A DNA stretch of 64,000 bases. Origin: Hyphococcus flavus (GTDB lineage: Bacteria > Pseudomonadota > Alphaproteobacteria > Caulobacterales > Parvularculaceae). Below are positions 25,406-32,268 of this stretch, piece after piece. The position numbers and the translations under genes are program-made. Under the pieces are notes generated by a model. That model ran no database searches, was not told the origin of the DNA, and saw only the letters and a program-made list of their open reading frames with translations. The first letter of the stretch is position 1. The number at the start of each line of letters is the position of its first letter. The stretch is taken from NCBI RefSeq assembly GCF_028748065.1, contig NZ_CP118166.1:1-64000 (forward strand). Direction: 5' to 3'.

Positions 25406-26625
25406 TGCTGATCGATTCTGACTGTTAAGGTGCGCCCGCCGGCTTCGACGGTGATTGTCCGTGTACTGTTTGGCGTCAGCGGGACTTGCGTCGCGATCGC
25501 ACTCGCCGCCGCCGCCAGACCCGCGCCAAGGCTCGCCGCGCCTTCCATGACGCGCCCGGCGTTGCCTTGCGTGTCCATGGCCGCCGCGATTGTCGCCAGG
25601 GCGTTCATGATCGCCGTTGCGTTTGCGCTTTGCGAAGCCGCAGCGCCGAGTGTTGCGAATGCCTGAAACTGCGCCTGATTGGCGGCCGTCAATCCAAGCG
25701 CTGCGGCAAGATCGCCAGAAACGCCGATCGCGTTCGATTGCGCGGCTGAATAGTCCGCATCCAGATCAAGCGAAACCGAAACATCAAAAACAACGCCTGA
25801 CTGCCCGGCCTGTGCCGCGATCGCATCGAACGCCGCCTGGCCGGTAAAATCGACCTGTCTCGCGCCGTTGAGTCCGGCAAGGCTCGCCAGATCCGCCGCG
25901 CCATTGAATGTGACGATATTCGCGCCCGTTGCGCCGGCGTTGACGGGAAAGGCGCCAGAAACATTCACGATGCCGCCTTCGATAAACGCCGCCGTGATCG
26001 CAGCCGTCGCCTGAATGCTCGCCGCTGCGTTTCTCAACGCCGCCGGCGTGACGTCGGCGCCCGCCTGCATCAACATCGATGCGGCGGCGTTTAGCTGCGC
26101 ATTCCGCGTCGATGAAACATCCATCACCGCCGAAAGCGCCGCCGATGCGGCGACAACGCCGCTCGCCTCAAAATCGCCTTCAAAACCGGAGACCGCCGCC
26201 AGTAAGGCGTCGGCGATAAACGCCGCGCTATTGCCGCCGGTGATGCTTGCGTCAAAACCCAAACTGGCCGCCGCCAGGGCGATCGCCGAGCGCTGCGATT
26301 GCAGCCCCAACAGCGCGCCGACATCGCCCGCCGCATCACGGTTGGCCGCGCTTTGCGTGCTTGCGGCAACATCAACAGCCATAAGCGCGATCGCGTTCAT
26401 GATCGCATCACGTGACGCCTGGTCGCCGGCGTCGATGCCCATGGCCGCCGCCGCATTCATCACGGCTGAAACCCCGGCGCTGTCGCCGGCGCTCGCCGCC
26501 ATGATTTCATTGATGTTGATTGCGCGTTGCATCGCCGCGTTCACTTCCGGCGAAACGCCAGACGACGCGACCGCAGAATAAGCGGCCATGCTCTCACTTG
26601 CTGATTTCAGGGAAGCGGCGAACAT
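25402..26625 (-). CDS. Ala-rich repetitive phage protein, unknown
   Basis: A 407-residue protein dominated by Ala, with Ser, Asp, Val and Gly. It consists of imperfect repeats of roughly 22-27 residues, for example ASRDAIMNAIALMAVDVAAS, NAQLNAAASMLMQAGADVTP and ATAIMNALATIAAAMDTQGN, which look helical with conserved Asn-Ala-x-Ala cores. The C-terminal ~25 residues (TRTITVEAGGRTLTVRIDQQ) switch to a beta pattern seen in phage structural proteins. The first gene of the late operon. The start is ambiguous: ATG at 26625 or 26589 (MAAYSAVASSG). No family is recognised; a fibrous or spacer-like structural protein is suggested. Confidence 0.65.
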   Translation of the reverse strand: MFAASLKSASESMAAYSAVASSGVSPEVNAAMQRAININEIMAASAGDSAGVSAVMNAAAAMGIDAGDQASRDAIMNAIALMAVDVAASTQSAANRDAAGDVGALLGLQSQRSAIALAAASLGFDASITGGNSAAFIADALLAAVSGFEGDFEASGVVAASAALSAVMDVSSTRNAQLNAAASMLMQAGADVTPAALRNAAASIQATAAITAAFIEGGIVNVSGAFPVNAGATGANIVTFNGAADLASLAGLNGARQVDFTGQAAFDAIAAQAGQSGVVFDVSVSLDLDADYSAAQSNAIGVSGDLAAALGLTAANQAQFQAFATLGAAASQSANATAIMNALATIAAAMDTQGNAGRVMEGAASLGAGLAAAASAIATQVPLTPNSTRTITVEAGGRTLTVRIDQQ

Positions 26626-26775
26626 AGTTCGCCAATCGCGGTTAACGATAAAGCCTTGAAACCCGGTCGGCTCTCTCGCAACCCAGTCTGGCCCGGTTTA
26701 TCATCCTCTCATATCGCCACAAAGCAACACGGCGACGGGTAAACTCGGATCGGCCTCGCTGTTAGGGCAAGCGTG

Positions 26776-27378
26776 CTATGCCGCTTTACAAAGCGCGTCA
26801 AGGCTTATTTCAAATTCTATTTCTTTTCCCAACAACTCACCCAAAACGCGAGCCTTGGACTCCTCAATGGCTTGAACCCGCAAAACCTGACCCGACCAGG
26901 GATTTTCCGTTTCTATGGTCCTCACCATGTCGCCTTCGCCGAAAGCCGGCAATCGGCGGCGCAATTGTTCCGGCCTGAAATTTCCTTTTCGCTGCCGCGC
27001 CATCGCCCCGTTGACCACATGCGGCGCAACCGCAAACGGGCGCGGCCCGTCGGCGGTCTCGATCGCGACCATGGCGCGCACGTAATTCGTCTGAAAAAGC
27101 GCCCGCCAATGCGATGGATCGGAAATGCCGACAAACAGATAATTGAAAAACGCCGGATGATCGACCGGGCGATGGCGCACCCGCATACGGTTCGGCCCGA
27201 TCTTGATCCAGCCCGTTTGCAAGGGCGCCCACGCTTTCAATCCGCATTTTTGTAAAATCGCCGCGACCGTGAACACCTTATCGATCTGCACCCTGATCAA
27301 ATGCCACTGCGGCGTCGCCCAAACATCGCAAGGCGCAAGCGTGTCGGCGGCGGTGTAACGATTGGCGCGTTTGTACAT
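26776..27378 (-). CDS. NusG-family transcription elongation factor, phage-encoded
   Basis: A 200-residue NusG paralogue. The NGN domain runs WHLIRVQIDKVFTVAAIL (from about residue 25), then PAFFNYLFVGI and W..LFQTNYVRAMVAI. The KOW-like domain runs FGEGDMVRTIETENPWSGQV ... LGELLGKEIEFEISLDALCK (about 148-198), matching the F.xGDxVR...G.V...V.V...FGR.T..E...... pattern. Specialised NusG paralogues change RNA polymerase processivity. It is the last gene of the early operon, with its start overlapping the initiator stop (TAATG), and sits 150 bases before the late operon, the position of a Q-like late antiterminator. That role is inference. Confidence 0.85.
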   Translation of the reverse strand: MYKRANRYTAADTLAPCDVWATPQWHLIRVQIDKVFTVAAILQKCGLKAWAPLQTGWIKIGPNRMRVRHRPVDHPAFFNYLFVGISDPSHWRALFQTNYVRAMVAIETADGPRPFAVAPHVVNGAMARQRKGNFRPEQLRRRLPAFGEGDMVRTIETENPWSGQVLRVQAIEESKARVLGELLGKEIEFEISLDALCKAA

Positions 27379-28514
27379 TAAGCGGCGTCCTCTTGTTGTT
27401 GACGATCGCGCTTATCGCGTTCGGCTTTGACTTTTGATTGCAAGCGTTCGATGCGCTCATCGCGCGCGCCATAGACCGGGGTGCGCTGCAGATCGCGCAA
27501 TAGCGGCCAGAAGCCTTCGTTCGGTTTTGTGTGATCCTCACCGTCGATGTACCGCCTCAGCCAGTCGACAGCACGCGCAAAGCCGTTGCGATGGGTGAAC
27601 GGCAAGGCGGAAATGAAATCATCCGCTGTCTGACCATCGAGAGAACACCCCGGCACGCGAAAGTCTTTCAGCTCTTCGAACATGGGTTTGAGAATGAGGG
27701 CGTCAAGCCGGTCGATCTCACCGCGCACAATCCAGTTCACGATCACGTCACGCGTCCTGCGCCGTATCGTGTCCGCTTCCAGAGCCTGCGGTCCATCCTT
27801 GCCCGCTTTCCCTCGATCGGGTCCGGATCTGTCGGCTCGGCTCCCGGCGGTGCGAGGCGTCGCCCCATCAGGGGCGGCGGCGCCTCGCACGCGCGTTTCA
27901 GAATAAATGTTTATCTTACGTTTAGGGTCCGCCCCCCGGACGGTTTCCATATCCCCGCCTGGACGGTTTTGCCCCCCAGCCGGACGGTTTTCGCCTTCAA
28001 ACCGTCCGCACCCCGGACGGTTTTGGATCTTCGCGATCATGGCGTTTTGGATCGAGCGTATGGCGTTTTCTTCTAAATCCCGATCCATTTTTCGCCGCTT
28101 AACCCATGCCGTCGCTGACACGGCGCGATCAATCACCCGCTCAATGAAATCGCGCGCCATGATCATCGATTCCATCGGATCGCAACCCTCGCGCACGGCG
28201 TCGCGCTTGGCCTCCCGCACATGGTCCTTGCATAAAGAAATCAATTCGATATTGACGCGATAGCGGTTAGGCCGCCGGCGCCCGCCTTTCGTGCCCTCAA
28301 TCTTTTCAACAAAATTAACCAGGATTAGCGCTTTTAATGCATCCGCCGCCGTTGAGCGCGCGCGCCCCGATATAAACGCGATATATTCATAAGACGGGAA
28401 GCACTCGAACGTCTCGGGATCCGCCGCATTCGCCAGCGCCCGCAACACGTCGCCCCTGGGCTTTCCCGCAAAAAGCGCGCTTGTCATCAACGGCCCCAGC
28501 GCTTCAATGCTCAT
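27378..28514 (-). CDS. HTH replication-initiator-like phage protein
   Basis: A 378-residue basic protein. Residues about 30-105 form a winged-helix region (ECFPSYEYIAFISGRARSTA, then ALKALILVNFVEKIEG and GGRRRPNRYRV), the HTH_36-type domain common in phage replication proteins. A helical stretch and a disordered Arg/Gly/Pro-rich middle (about 165-250) follow, then a C-terminal helical domain containing ADDFISALPFTHRNGFARAV and a Lys/Arg/Glu-rich tail. No primase, helicase or polymerase motif is present. It likely binds the phage origin and recruits host replication proteins, an inference from domain and operon position. Confidence 0.65.
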   Translation of the reverse strand: MSIEALGPLMTSALFAGKPRGDVLRALANAADPETFECFPSYEYIAFISGRARSTAADALKALILVNFVEKIEGTKGGRRRPNRYRVNIELISLCKDHVREAKRDAVREGCDPMESMIMARDFIERVIDRAVSATAWVKRRKMDRDLEENAIRSIQNAMIAKIQNRPGCGRFEGENRPAGGQNRPGGDMETVRGADPKRKINIYSETRVRGAAAPDGATPRTAGSRADRSGPDRGKAGKDGPQALEADTIRRRTRDVIVNWIVRGEIDRLDALILKPMFEELKDFRVPGCSLDGQTADDFISALPFTHRNGFARAVDWLRRYIDGEDHTKPNEGFWPLLRDLQRTPVYGARDERIERLQSKVKAERDKRDRQQQEDAA

Positions 28515-28692
28515 GACGCTCTAACTCCCGTTTCCGCGCCATTGCGGCGGCCGTGCAAAACCCGAAAAAAGAAATGATCGGCGGCGCCGCGCCAACAATG
28601 TCGCCAATCCAAAACAACATCAGGAAACACAACAGCGCCGCCGCCGCGAACAACGCGCAAATGATTTGCACAAAGATCAACAGCATTTTCAT
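28504..28692 (-). CDS. Small two-TM phage membrane protein
   Basis: The start at 28692 (MKMLLIFVQIICALFAAAAL) is fixed by an ATGA overlap with the zinc-finger gene. It gives 62 residues with two hydrophobic segments (about 3-28 and 31-48) and a basic C-terminus ending RKRELERHEH. It overlaps the initiator gene by 11 bases. No family is recognised; small early membrane proteins of this kind may affect superinfection or host envelope, which is speculative. Confidence 0.6.
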   Translation of the reverse strand: MKMLLIFVQIICALFAAAALLCFLMLFWIGDIVGAAPPIISFFGFCTAAAMARKRELERHEH

Positions 28693-29039
28693 GCGCCGCC
28701 CTCCTTTCCGTTTTGACCGAAAAGATCGCGTGTTCTCGCGTCTCGCCGCGACGTGATGATCGTTTCCATGAATTGCACCGCGCGCGGCATCGCGCACCGC
28801 TCGGCCTCACAGACAAGATCAATCATGTCGCCCTTTCGCTTACAGGCATCGCAGAAAAACCACTTTCCATCCGCACACGGCATAAGCGTCAGGCCGTGGC
28901 AGAAAGGGCATTCATCACCCATATCAAAGGAAAGATTGAGCGCCGGCACGACGTCGCTATAACGCGCTTTTTCCTTCACATCGCCTTTGCGATGTTCAAG
29001 ATCCTGACGCCGCGCGGCTCTGTGTTCATAGCGCGTCAT
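28689..29039 (-). CDS. CHC2-type zinc-finger protein, primase-like fragment
   Basis: The start at 29039 (MTRYEHRAARRQDLEHRKG) overlaps the preceding stop as ATGA. The 116-residue product contains ECPFCHGLTLMPC and KWFFCDACKRKGDMIDLV (about 43-80), closely matching the DnaG/CHC2 zinc-ribbon core that binds single-stranded template DNA. No TOPRIM or helicase domain follows, so it is a stand-alone ribbon. It probably works with the neighbouring initiator in origin recognition or primer synthesis by the host primase. Confidence 0.75.
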   Translation of the reverse strand: MTRYEHRAARRQDLEHRKGDVKEKARYSDVVPALNLSFDMGDECPFCHGLTLMPCADGKWFFCDACKRKGDMIDLVCEAERCAMPRAVQFMETIITSRRDARTRDLFGQNGKEGGA

Positions 29040-29431
29040 GCGATCCGCCAAACCCGGACAGACTGCATGCGGACGCTTCGCGGCGATTTCGAAACGTCAC
29101 GACGCTCTATCGTAAATGTTACCTTTTCATCCTTTAACAACTGCGAAAGGCACTGGTTTGTGTAACACTTTTCAACATTCAGTGCGGCGGAAATTTGCGG
29201 CGCCGGTTGCGCACCGCGCGCCAAAAACTTTAAAATCTCTAATTTCAGGCCGCGATATTCCGGCGCCGGCGACCGCCGTTTAACCGGCGTTATGGCTGGT
29301 CGCTTGTGCGCCGACCGGCTGGCGCGCGAAACAATCTCGCCATCGCGCCCGGCGCGCGCATCGATCGCGCCCAAACCACGCGCGCGTCGTGCGGCGTTGA
29401 TTTTTTCGGCGAGATCTTCCGCGCTGCTCAT
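29036..29431 (-). CDS. Small winged-helix-like phage protein
   Basis: A 131-residue protein. The N-terminal ~55 residues are basic and probably disordered (Ala/Arg-rich). The C-terminal part (YRGLKLEILKFLARGAQPAP, then QISAALNVEKCYTNQCLSQL, then DEKVTFTIERRDV) has the helix-turn-helix-wing pattern of a winged-helix domain. It overlaps both neighbours by ATGA in the early operon. It probably binds DNA; its target is unknown. Confidence 0.65.
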   Translation of the reverse strand: MSSAEDLAEKINAARRARGLGAIDARAGRDGEIVSRASRSAHKRPAITPVKRRSPAPEYRGLKLEILKFLARGAQPAPQISAALNVEKCYTNQCLSQLLKDEKVTFTIERRDVSKSPRSVRMQSVRVWRIA

Positions 29432-29817
29432 GCGTCACCGCCCAAAATCTCATTGATCATCTTGTCGAGATCCGCCGGCGCGATCTCGAACGCCGGCCCG
29501 GTTAATAGGCTGCGCAACGGCCGGATGCGTTCGGCAAGCACGCTCTCCATGGCTTTGCGGGCGGTGTTTAAAATGTCCGCTTCGCTAAACCCTAGAACAT
29601 TCGGATGATAGGATTTGCCGCCGGAAATCAGCGCCGGCGGCGCTTCAAATCGATCGGCGTTTTCGACCAGCCGCCGCGCCCGTTCGATTTCCGCATAGGC
29701 GATCACCGTCGCCGCCGCTTGGCGTTTGGCCGATAGGCCATTGAGGCCCGCCGGCAAGTCATGCGGATTATAGATTTCAGGCCCGGCTGCGCCCACGTCA
29801 AACGGCTTTTTGTTCAT
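29428..29817 (-). CDS. Unknown early phage protein
   Basis: The start at 29817 (MNKKPFDVGAAGPEIYNPHDL) is chosen because it makes an ATGA overlap with the upstream gene; an ATG 12 bases earlier is also in frame. The 129-residue product is largely helical with the segment SAKRQAAATVIAYAEIERAR (about 29-48) and an acidic end. No motif or family is recognised. It belongs to the coupled early operon. Confidence 0.6.
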   Translation of the reverse strand: MNKKPFDVGAAGPEIYNPHDLPAGLNGLSAKRQAAATVIAYAEIERARRLVENADRFEAPPALISGGKSYHPNVLGFSEADILNTARKAMESVLAERIRPLRSLLTGPAFEIAPADLDKMINEILGGDA

Positions 29818-30173
29818 ATTTGCTCGCAATTTTGCTGGTTTTCACGTGAAACGGGCTCGCCCTGCGGTTGATTGGCTAATCCCGATTTCCCTGTTTGCGC
29901 GTGATCTGTTGCATATTTCGCAACATTCGAGGACAATTCCACCAGATCACTTGGCGAAATGGGGATTTCATGGGCGCGGGCATATTGCAGGATCAATGGA
30001 TGGTGACGCTGCGGGATCACCCCGCCGCCGCCATTGCGCACGCCGCGCGGTCGCTTCCAACGTCCTGGCTGAGAACGATAAACGCCGCAGATGCGCGCCG
30101 TTTGCGCATCCCCGCCCAAAAGCTGAATGATTGTCGCCGCCGGATCGCAAAGATGCGCGCTTGTTTCGGTCAT
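29814..30173 (-). CDS. Cro-like regulator (carph-isopro HTH)
   Basis: The start at 30173 (MTETSAHLCDPAATIIQLLG) gives 119 residues. IIQLLGGDAQTARICGVYRS (14-33), then QPGRWKR and GVIPQRHHPLILQYARAH, matches the small HTH type (carph-isopro or YdaS-like) used as Cro in many prophages. A Gln/Asn-rich C-terminus follows. It diverges from the cI-like gene over 95 bases that contain GCAAC/GTTGC repeats, and leads the early operon. It is expected to repress the lysogeny promoter and switch on lytic growth. Confidence 0.78.
   Translation of the reverse strand: MTETSAHLCDPAATIIQLLGGDAQTARICGVYRSQPGRWKRPRGVRNGGGGVIPQRHHPLILQYARAHEIPISPSDLVELSSNVAKYATDHAQTGKSGLANQPQGEPVSRENQQNCEQI
29838..29853. other. 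Imperfect parS-like site
   Basis: GTTTTCACGTGAAACG differs from the standard parS TGTTTCACGTGAAACA at three outer positions. Its 12-base core TTTCACGTGAAA is a perfect palindrome. It lies in the 3' end of the cro-like gene, 1.3 kb from the perfect parS-like site. The mismatches at the ends make ParB binding weaker or absent, and it may be chance. Confidence 0.4.
29908..29924. promoter_or_regulatory. Candidate operator GTTGC-N7-GCAAC (copy 1)
   Basis: A perfect 5-base inverted repeat GTTGC ... GCAAC with a seven-base A/T-rich spacer (ATATTTC) lies inside the cro-like coding region. The same arrangement recurs at 31225-31241. Related but imperfect GCAAC/GTTGC half-sites crowd the cI/cro intergenic region. 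It is a good candidate for a binding site of the Cro-like or cI-like protein. Confidence 0.55.
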
Positions 30174-30268
30174 GCCGCAACATGTTGAGTGATTTGCAAC
30201 ATAACGCAACACGCCCGTTGCAATATTCGCGCTCTAGCCATTTCGCGGCGCGCCGTAGGCATGGCATT
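30174..30268. promoter_or_regulatory. cI/cro divergent regulatory region
   Basis: The 95 bases between the two divergent regulator genes hold a perfect 10-base palindrome CAACATGTTG (30178-30187). They also hold three GCAAC or GTTGC half-sites in TTGCAACATAACGCAAC and GCCCGTTGCAATATT. They must contain both promoters. No unambiguous -35/-10 pair was identified. Confidence 0.7.
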
Positions 30269-30901
30269 ATGCGATCTGACGTTGGCTGGATAAGGCGCGG
30301 TCTCGCGCAACCTGGAAAAACTCAAATGGGTCTTGCCGACGCGCTCGGGCGCAATCGATCCGTTGTGACACGCATCCTCAAAGGCGATCGTCCACTGAAA
30401 GACTATGAAGTGTCGGCGATCGAGGAATATTTAGGCATGCGCAGAAACGGCTCGCCCATCGGTCAGCAACTCAATATGGACAAACCAGCGCCGTTGGCCG
30501 CCGCGCCATCTGACATCGGGTTTATTTATGTGATGCAATCGGCGCCGGGCGGACGCTGGTGCATAGATCTCGAAAGCCCGCCGGCCGAACGGGCGCCGAA
30601 ACCGGCCAGTCACGCCAGCGTGCGCGGCCTTTACGGCGTTATCGTGTCCGATCCCGCCATGGCGCCGCGTTTTAAACCTGGCGAAATCGCCTGGATCAAC
30701 CCGCATCGACCGCCCCGACCCGGCGACGACGTCATGTTTGTTGAAACCGACGCACCCGATTTCGGCCCGGCGGAAATCGCCTTCGGCGAGCTGATAGAAA
30801 CAACAATCAGTCTTTATAAGGCGCGCACCTATACGCCGCTTGAGATATTCACCCTGAAGCGCGCCGCCTTTCGCCCGTTGATGATCTTGCCCCGCGACTA
30901 G
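30269..30901 (+). CDS. cI-like repressor with S24-type domain lacking catalytic residues
   Basis: The ATG at 30269 (MRSDVGWIRRGLAQPGKTQM) gives 210 residues and leaves the 95-base operator region free. An XRE-type HTH (GLADALGRNRSVVTRIL) occupies about 21-37. The C-terminal LexA-like S24 domain is recognisable by VSDPAMAPRFKPGEIAWINP and PRPGDDVMFVE (about 126-159), but the nucleophile Ser of the usual G-D-S-M motif is Ala130. No Lys lies where the general base is expected (about 167-175). The protein should dimerise and repress but not self-cleave, so RecA-driven induction is unlikely by this route. Confidence 0.85.
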   Translation: MRSDVGWIRRGLAQPGKTQMGLADALGRNRSVVTRILKGDRPLKDYEVSAIEEYLGMRRNGSPIGQQLNMDKPAPLAAAPSDIGFIYVMQSAPGGRWCIDLESPPAERAPKPASHASVRGLYGVIVSDPAMAPRFKPGEIAWINPHRPPRPGDDVMFVETDAPDFGPAEIAFGELIETTISLYKARTYTPLEIFTLKRAAFRPLMILPRD

Positions 30902-31125
30902 ACCAGCCAAAAAACCGGCCATAACAGCGCCGCCAGGGCGATCAAAACCAGCGCACCCGCAATCACCGCCAGCAATCCGGCGACGCATCCGCCGCCCTCC
31001 ACCCCGTGTTGAGGGCGCGCGCTTTCCCGCCGCCGGCGGTCGTCGCGGATCTCGCGCCGCACCGAAAGATAAAGCCCGACGCCCCCGGCGATCAGCGCTA
31101 AAAGGATGAAAATGTCGCCGATCAT
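30898..31125 (-). CDS. Small two-TM membrane protein beside repressor
   Basis: A 75-residue protein on the minus strand converging with the cI-like gene (stops overlap by four bases). Two hydrophobic stretches (about 4-21 and 48-74) flank a strongly Arg-rich segment RREIRDDRRRRESARP. No clear ribosome binding site is seen, and the orientation away from the early operon is unusual. If real it may be expressed from the prophage, for example for superinfection exclusion, which is speculation. Confidence 0.45.
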   Translation of the reverse strand: MIGDIFILLALIAGGVGLYLSVRREIRDDRRRRESARPQHGVEGGGCVAGLLAVIAGALVLIALAALLWPVFWLV

Positions 31126-31180
31126 GCCGACCCCATAGCTTCACGTTGATGCATTTTAACGGTGAAACGCGACCGCGAAA

Positions 31181-31196
31181 TGTTCCACGTGGAACA
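31181..31196. other. Perfect parS-like site (TGTTCCACGTGGAACA)
   Basis: The 16-base palindrome is identical to the parS sequence known from pseudomonads and matches the bacterial ParB-site consensus. The palindrome extends to 22 bases (31178-31199). It lies 176 bases before the ATG of the small HTH gene and upstream of the whole xis-int operon. No parA or parB gene is seen in the prophage, so if bound, the host ParB would be the binder. It could instead be an operator, but identity to parS over 16 bases is hard to dismiss. Confidence 0.75.
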
Positions 31197-31224
31197 TTTT
31201 TCGCAACACGAACGCTTCACATTT

Positions 31225-31241
31225 GTTGCGATTTATGCAAC
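31225..31241. promoter_or_regulatory. Candidate operator GTTGC-N7-GCAAC (copy 2)
   Basis: A perfect inverted repeat GTTGC ... GCAAC with a seven-base A/T-rich spacer (GATTTAT), the same form as at 29908-29924. Another GCAAC follows at 31247-31251. It lies between the parS-like palindrome and the ATG of the HTH gene at 31372, where the promoter for the integrase operon must be. It probably links lysogeny control to integration. Confidence 0.55.
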
Positions 31242-31371
31242 AGACTGCAACAGCCCGCCACGCATCCACACCCTTTGCACGTGCGGCGGGCGGTCCAAAA
31301 GGCAGCGAAGCCGGCGGGATTGCACCCCCCTTATCCCGCCGGCGTTCGATAAAAATGAGGAGCAAAAAACA

Positions 31372-31647
31372 ATGCCTTCAAAACTCGGTGAAGAATTTTG
31401 GAGCGGTGAATTTGAACCGCAAAAAACGCGCGATGACCTGATGCGCCTCGGCGCCGCCCAAGGCATGTCGGCGCAGAGCCTTGGCGATCGGTTTGGCGTT
31501 TCGCGCTCAACAGTGATCAAACGCGCCGAGAAAATCGGCGTCGAATTTCATCCCGCTTATGACCGACAGAAACAAGGGGGAAGCGCCGGCGGCCAAAAAT
31601 CAGCCGCCATGCGCGCTGAATTGACCGTATGCGGATCGCCGTCATGA
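31372..31647 (+). CDS. Small HTH DNA-binding protein
   Basis: The ATG at 31372 (MPSKLGEEFWSGEFEPQ) stands seven bases after a strong GAGGAG site, which decides against the long upstream extension of this frame. The 91-residue product has a helix-turn-helix AQSLGDRFGVSRSTVIKRAE (about 35-54) and a Gly/Lys-rich tail. The first gene of the rightward xis-int operon. It is probably a regulator of integration or lysogeny; it does not match a named family. Confidence 0.65.
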   Translation: MPSKLGEEFWSGEFEPQKTRDDLMRLGAAQGMSAQSLGDRFGVSRSTVIKRAEKIGVEFHPAYDRQKQGGSAGGQKSAAMRAELTVCGSPS

Positions 31648-31733
31648 AACGCACGAGCCTTGCAAACATAATCGCCGCCGTCTTGTGGATCGGCGTCTTT
31701 TTCTTCGCCGGCGTGCAACTGGCCGCTTTATGA
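31644..31733 (+). CDS. 29-residue single-TM peptide in int operon
   Basis: A very short open frame (MKRTSLANIIAAVLWIGVFF ...) that overlaps the stop of the HTH gene as ATGA and whose own stop overlaps the next ATG as ATGA. It consists of a basic N-terminus and one hydrophobic segment, ending FAGVQLAAL. Two exact coupling overlaps and a TM-like sequence support a real gene, though it is too short to prove by sequence alone. Confidence 0.55.
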   Translation: MKRTSLANIIAAVLWIGVFFFAGVQLAAL

Positions 31734-32050
31734 AACCGTTACTGCAATATCATGCCGACGACGATTTGTATGTGGCGCTTTGTCAATACAAATCATATTG
31801 TCAGTCATCGGAGCAATTCACAAAAGGCGCCATGAATGAACGCGCGGCCCTTGATTTTCTATCGCGCGCCTATGGCTGGAAAATCTTTCGTCTTGATACT
31901 GATGACGGGCGGAAACAAATACTTGCCTGTCATAATTGCGTCCGCGATCACCGCAAAGCGATTTCGGATGCGCGGCTGAATGACTGGCTGAAACGCAAGG
32001 CGATCGAACATCGCGTCGCGTCGCAATTCGGAAAGGCGGTGAGACCATGA
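31730..32050 (+). CDS. Unknown protein with Cys pair, int operon
   Basis: The start at 31730 (MKPLLQYHADDDLYVALCQY) is set by ATGA coupling. The 106-residue product has DERAALDFLSRAYGWKIF-like helix content (NERAALDFLSRAYGWKIF, about 37-54) and LACHNCVRDHRKAI (about 68-81) with a CxxC motif near a basic segment that may bind metal or DNA. It is not recognised. Its stop overlaps the excisionase-like gene. Confidence 0.6.
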   Translation: MKPLLQYHADDDLYVALCQYKSYCQSSEQFTKGAMNERAALDFLSRAYGWKIFRLDTDDGRKQILACHNCVRDHRKAISDARLNDWLKRKAIEHRVASQFGKAVRP

Positions 32051-32268
32051 GCGATCCGATCCTTTTCACCCATGACGGCGCCCGTGAATATCTCTCTGGC
32101 GCGAATCCGGACACGCTGACGCCGCCTATCATTCTCGGGCGCCGGCGGTTTTATTCCCGCGCGGCGCTTGACCGAGCGGTTAAGGAAAAGGCAGGCTTGC
32201 CGATTGATGACGGAGGGCGACCGGCCCCGGCTGATGTTTATGACCAATGGAAGAAAAATTGCGCTTAA
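32047..32268 (+). CDS. Excisionase-like small winged-helix protein
   Basis: A 73-residue protein directly before the integrase. LFTHDGAREYLSGANPDTLT and PPIILGRRRFYSRAALDRAV (about 6-47) resemble the AlpA/MerR-like winged helix of excisionases, where a recognition helix is followed by a wing and a second helix. Its 3' end overlaps the integrase start region. Expected role: directing excision from attL/attR. Confidence 0.68.
   Translation: MSDPILFTHDGAREYLSGANPDTLTPPIILGRRRFYSRAALDRAVKEKAGLPIDDGGRPAPADVYDQWKKNCA

Noticed and set aside
26015-26581. A 188-residue open frame opposite the Ala-rich gene
   Set aside because: It is Ala/Ser/Ile-rich because it is the reverse complement of Ala-rich codons. 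It has no ribosome binding site or domain and lies against the direction of the operon.
30431-31144. A 237-residue minus-strand frame across the cI-like gene
   Set aside because: It is antisense to a clear repressor gene and lacks any motif. Only its 5' neighbour frame (30898-31125) gives a plausible membrane protein.
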